From positions 1 to 7,762 of the forward strand of contig JAKIZQ010000052.1 in the NCBI GenBank assembly GCA_022707945.1: DNA of 7,762 nt. The letters run 5' to 3'. The first letter of the stretch is position 1; each line of letters begins with the position of its first letter. Below the pieces are notes generated by a model that saw only the letters and a program-made list of their open reading frames with translations, was not told where the DNA came from and searched no databases. This DNA comes from Bdellovibrionales bacterium. GTDB taxonomy: Bacteria; Bdellovibrionota; JAFGOL01. The translations under genes and the position numbers were made by a program. Below, piece by piece: positions 5,704-7,762 of this stretch.

Positions 5704-6945
5704 ATGTTATATTTGCTCCTTTTTAATTTTCTAATACAAATTTATGCTACAGAAACGATTACATGGGATGATTGTGTGTCTGAAACGAGGGTGAATAATC
5801 TTCAAATTAAGACAGCAAGAGAAGATCTTAGCTCTTATAAATATCAAAAGAAAGCCTTGTGGAATGAGTATCTCCCCAGTGTTAGTGGCTCTTTAGATGC
5901 ATCCAGAGGTAATTCAAACACATCTACGTCAAACGATACTAGCTCATATTCTGCTTCGTTAACTGCAAGGCAGAACTTGTTCTCTGGCTTTAGTAGTTTA
6001 TCTAAATCACAAAAAGCAGAAGCTAATATAGAATCTCAAAGTGCAACTTATAGGTCTGTAAAAGCAGATGTTAGTTATGATCTTTGGCAGGCTTTTTCTT
6101 TAGTCCTTTATGCTCAGGATTACATAAAACTATCAGAGGAAAATATAAAAAGAAGGAAGGATAATCTTGATCTTGTTCAGTTGAGATTTGAGGGTGGAAT
6201 GGAGAACAAAGGTTCTTATCTTTTATCAAAAGCGGCATTGCAAGAGGCTGAATATGATCAGCTACAGGCTCAACATCTTTTACAGACAGCCAAGCAACAA
6301 CTTGCAAGCGTTATGGGTAGAAAAGAAATAGCGGAAGATGTTAAAATAACAGGGGAGCTTCCTCTTAGTGACCCAGAAAAAAACATAAATATACACTCAA
6401 TAGTTGAGCAACTACCAGAACATCAGGCTGCAGTAGCAAAGAGTAAAGCTTATAAGGCAGACTTAAGGCTTGCTCGTTCTTATTTTTATCCTAGCCTTGA
6501 TATTATGGGCCAAACTTCGAAATTTGGTTCTTCGTGGCCACTACCTAATAATCAATGGTCAGCAATGGTCAGTTTATCTGTTCCTTTGTTTAACGGTGGA
6601 AGGGATTTTTATTCCACCTATAGTGCAGACTCCAAATGGTCTGCTTCGTTGTTTGAACAACAACAAACGGACCTTGATCTTCTTTATCAACTTAGGCAGA
6701 CATATAATAGCTTTTTAGATTCAATAGAAAAGGTTAAAGTATATAAGTCTTTTGTAGAGGCTGCAAAAACGAGGGCCAAAATAGCAAGGAGCAAATATAA
6801 TACTGGCCTTTTATCGTTTGAAAACTGGGATATTATAGAGAATGATCTAATAAACAAAGAGAAGGTCAATATCCAAGCTCTTCGCGATAGAAGAATAGCA
6901 GAGGCTGCTTGGATGAGATCTCAAAGTAAGGGAGTATTTGAATGA
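5704..6945 (+). CDS. TolC-family outer-membrane efflux protein
   Basis: 413-aa outer-membrane factor of the OEP/TolC family, whose trimers form the beta-barrel and periplasmic alpha-helical tunnel through which tripartite pumps expel substrates. Residues 1-15 look like a short signal peptide with cleavage after I-Y-A, although the usual N-terminal positive charge is missing. Two OEP repeats are visible. The first starts W-D-D-C-V at 21-25, has Y-L-P-S-V-S-G-S-L (56-64) entering the barrel and A-R-Q-N-L-F-S-G-F (88-96), then long helices with heptad-like Gln/Ala/Glu content (100-205). The second has F-Y-P-S-L-D-I (261-267), S-V-P-L-F-N-G-G-R (292-300) and further helices to 413. It is slightly short for the family but looks intact. 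Its TGA overlaps the ATG of the adaptor gene by four bases, implying translational coupling and a shared pump. Substrate cannot be told from sequence. Confidence 0.92.
   Translation: MLYLLLFNFLIQIYATETITWDDCVSETRVNNLQIKTAREDLSSYKYQKKALWNEYLPSVSGSLDASRGNSNTSTSNDTSSYSASLTARQNLFSGFSSLSKSQKAEANIESQSATYRSVKADVSYDLWQAFSLVLYAQDYIKLSEENIKRRKDNLDLVQLRFEGGMENKGSYLLSKAALQEAEYDQLQAQHLLQTAKQQLASVMGRKEIAEDVKITGELPLSDPEKNINIHSIVEQLPEHQAAVAKSKAYKADLRLARSYFYPSLDIMGQTSKFGSSWPLPNNQWSAMVSLSVPLFNGGRDFYSTYSADSKWSASLFEQQQTDLDLLYQLRQTYNSFLDSIEKVKVYKSFVEAAKTRAKIARSKYNTGLLSFENWDIIENDLINKEKVNIQALRDRRIAEAAWMRSQSKGVFE
6930..6934 (+). promoter_or_regulatory. Ribosome-binding site of the adaptor gene, inside the TolC gene
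   Basis: GGGAG lies seven bases before the ATG at 6942, within the last codons of the TolC-like gene. With the 4-base ATGA overlap it supports coupled translation of channel and adaptor. Confidence 0.7.
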
Positions 6946-7505
6946 AAGGTAAACTATTGTTCCTTATTATAGTGTTGCTTATAGGTGCAGTAATAACTTG
7001 GCTTTATTTCTCTAAAATTAAGGAAGAGAAACAGAATAATTATAAAAAGGTTCAAGTAGTAAGAGGCGATATAAATGTTAGTATATTAAGCACTGGTTAC
7101 GTACAGCCAGAGAACAGGTTGGAAATAAAATCACCAGTTTCAGGAAGAGTTGAACAAGTTCTTGTCATAGAAGGACAAATGGTTAAGAAAGGCCAAATAC
7201 TTATGATAATAAGTTCTACAGAGAGGGCCGCTTTAATAGACGCTGCAAGTGCTAGGGGTACGGAAGAAAGAAAAAAATGGGAAGAATATTATAAACCAAT
7301 CCCTGTTTTTGCTCCAATAGATGGAACGATTATATTAAGAAGTGTAGAACCGGGTCAAAGTTTTACCTCTCAAGATGCTATTCTTGTTATGTCTGATAGA
7401 TTAACTGTTAAAGCACAAGTGGATGAAACTGATATAGCTAAAATAAAACAAGGACAAGATGCTAACATTGTACTGGATGCATACTCAGAAAGAGTTATAC
7501 CATAA
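6942..7505 (+). pseudogene. MacA/HlyD-type periplasmic adaptor, N-terminal part ending at a frameshift
   Basis: Membrane-fusion (adaptor) protein linking an inner-membrane transporter to the TolC-like channel encoded just upstream. Residues 1-24 hold the N-terminal membrane anchor (two lysines, then a hydrophobic run). The first half of the lipoyl domain is at about 60-90 (I-K-S-P-V-S-G-R-V, E-G-Q-M-V-K-K-G-Q-I-L). A very short helical segment (91-118, S-S-T-E-R-A-A) replaces the long coiled-coil hairpin of classical MacA, and the second lipoyl half is at 119-150 (F-A-P-I-D-G-T-I, V-E-P-G-Q-S). The beta-barrel begins V-K-A-Q-V-D-E-T-D-I (156-165). The frame stops after V-I-P with TAA at 7503-7505, in the middle of the barrel, while homology resumes in another frame at about 7499. 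It is called a pseudogene on that ground; a sequencing or assembly error would restore a normal gene. Confidence 0.8.
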
Positions 7506-7762
7506 ATAATGTGACTACTTACATAGTAGATGTATTACCTATCCAGACTCCAATTTATATGTTGAGTGGTATGACAGCAAATGTTACCTTTTCTGTTGAC
7601 TCAAAAAAAGACATTTTGTTATTGCCTGTAGAAGCTGTAAAAAGTGGTGATAATTATTTTTACGTGCTTGTTGGCAAGAAAGATTCCACAGTGCTTCAAA
7701 AGGTAGTACGTACTGGAGTATCTGATGGTAAGAACATTGAACTTATAGAGGGACTTTCAGAG
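7499..7762 (+). pseudogene. MacA/HlyD-type periplasmic adaptor, frameshifted C-terminal part (incomplete)
   Basis: An open frame of 88 codons, -1 relative to the upstream adaptor frame, continues to the end of the window without a stop. It begins T-I-N-N-V-T-T-Y-I-V-D-V-L-P and goes on with S-G-M-T-A-N-V-T-F, L-L-P-V-E-A-V and V-R-T-G-V-S-D-G, the expected end of the beta-barrel and the membrane-proximal domain of MacA-like adaptors. It has no start codon or ribosome-binding site suitable for independent translation. In related adaptors, as I remember them, about 11 residues lie between V-I-P and T-V/I-N-N-V; these are missing here, so a deletion of roughly 37 bases would explain both the loss and the frame change. 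A MacB-type ABC permease gene would be the usual next gene. Confidence 0.8.

Noticed and set aside
7496..7506. Programmed -1 frameshifting in the adaptor gene
   Set aside because: There is no X-XXY-YYZ slippery heptamer before the TAA and no evident downstream stem, and about 11 conserved residues would remain absent after a slip.

Overview
The window is AT-rich DNA from a Gram-negative bacterium. The evidence is an outer-membrane efflux channel of the TolC family, a lipobox-bearing lipoprotein and an exported serine protease. The gene content and the small Cys-Gly-Gly-Gly lipoprotein recall AT-rich Bdellovibrionota/Bacteriovoracia, but that placement is a tentative impression from the proteins. 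There are no RNA genes, mobile elements or CRISPR repeats, and coding density is very high.

Layout: everything left of about 4093 is on the minus strand and everything right of 4140 is on the plus strand, with one 46-bp divergent spacer between. In transcription order the minus-strand genes are: ygiQ (radical SAM protein, 4093 to 2356, split into two frames near 3268); an exported trypsin-like/HtrA-like serine protease with PDZ-type domains (2312 to 918); a 3-methyladenine DNA glycosylase of the AAG/MPG family (884 to 306); and the start of an unknown lipoprotein that leaves the window at base 1. On the plus strand, thymidine kinase (tdk) and long-form cytidine deaminase (cdd) form a pyrimidine-salvage pair. 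After an 82-bp gap comes a TolC-like outer-membrane protein, overlapped by 4 bases by a MacA/HlyD-type periplasmic adaptor. The adaptor is broken by a frameshift and small deletion at about 7500 and then runs out of the window. A MacB-like ABC transporter would be expected just downstream.

How the genes relate: tdk and cdd both feed exogenous deoxynucleosides into dTMP/dUMP pools. The TolC and adaptor genes encode the outer-membrane and periplasmic parts of a tripartite efflux pump. The lipoprotein, protease, TolC and adaptor are all envelope proteins, whereas YgiQ, Mpg, Tdk and probably Cdd are cytoplasmic.

The two points that most deserve a second look are the interrupted ygiQ and the interrupted adaptor gene. 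In both, homology continues in another frame and a few conserved residues appear to be missing. A further pattern is that several genes lack a Shine-Dalgarno sequence and have a promoter-like pair whose predicted start point falls almost on the ATG, suggesting leaderless transcripts, while other genes have textbook ribosome-binding sites. I found no convincing novel defence or mobile system here.
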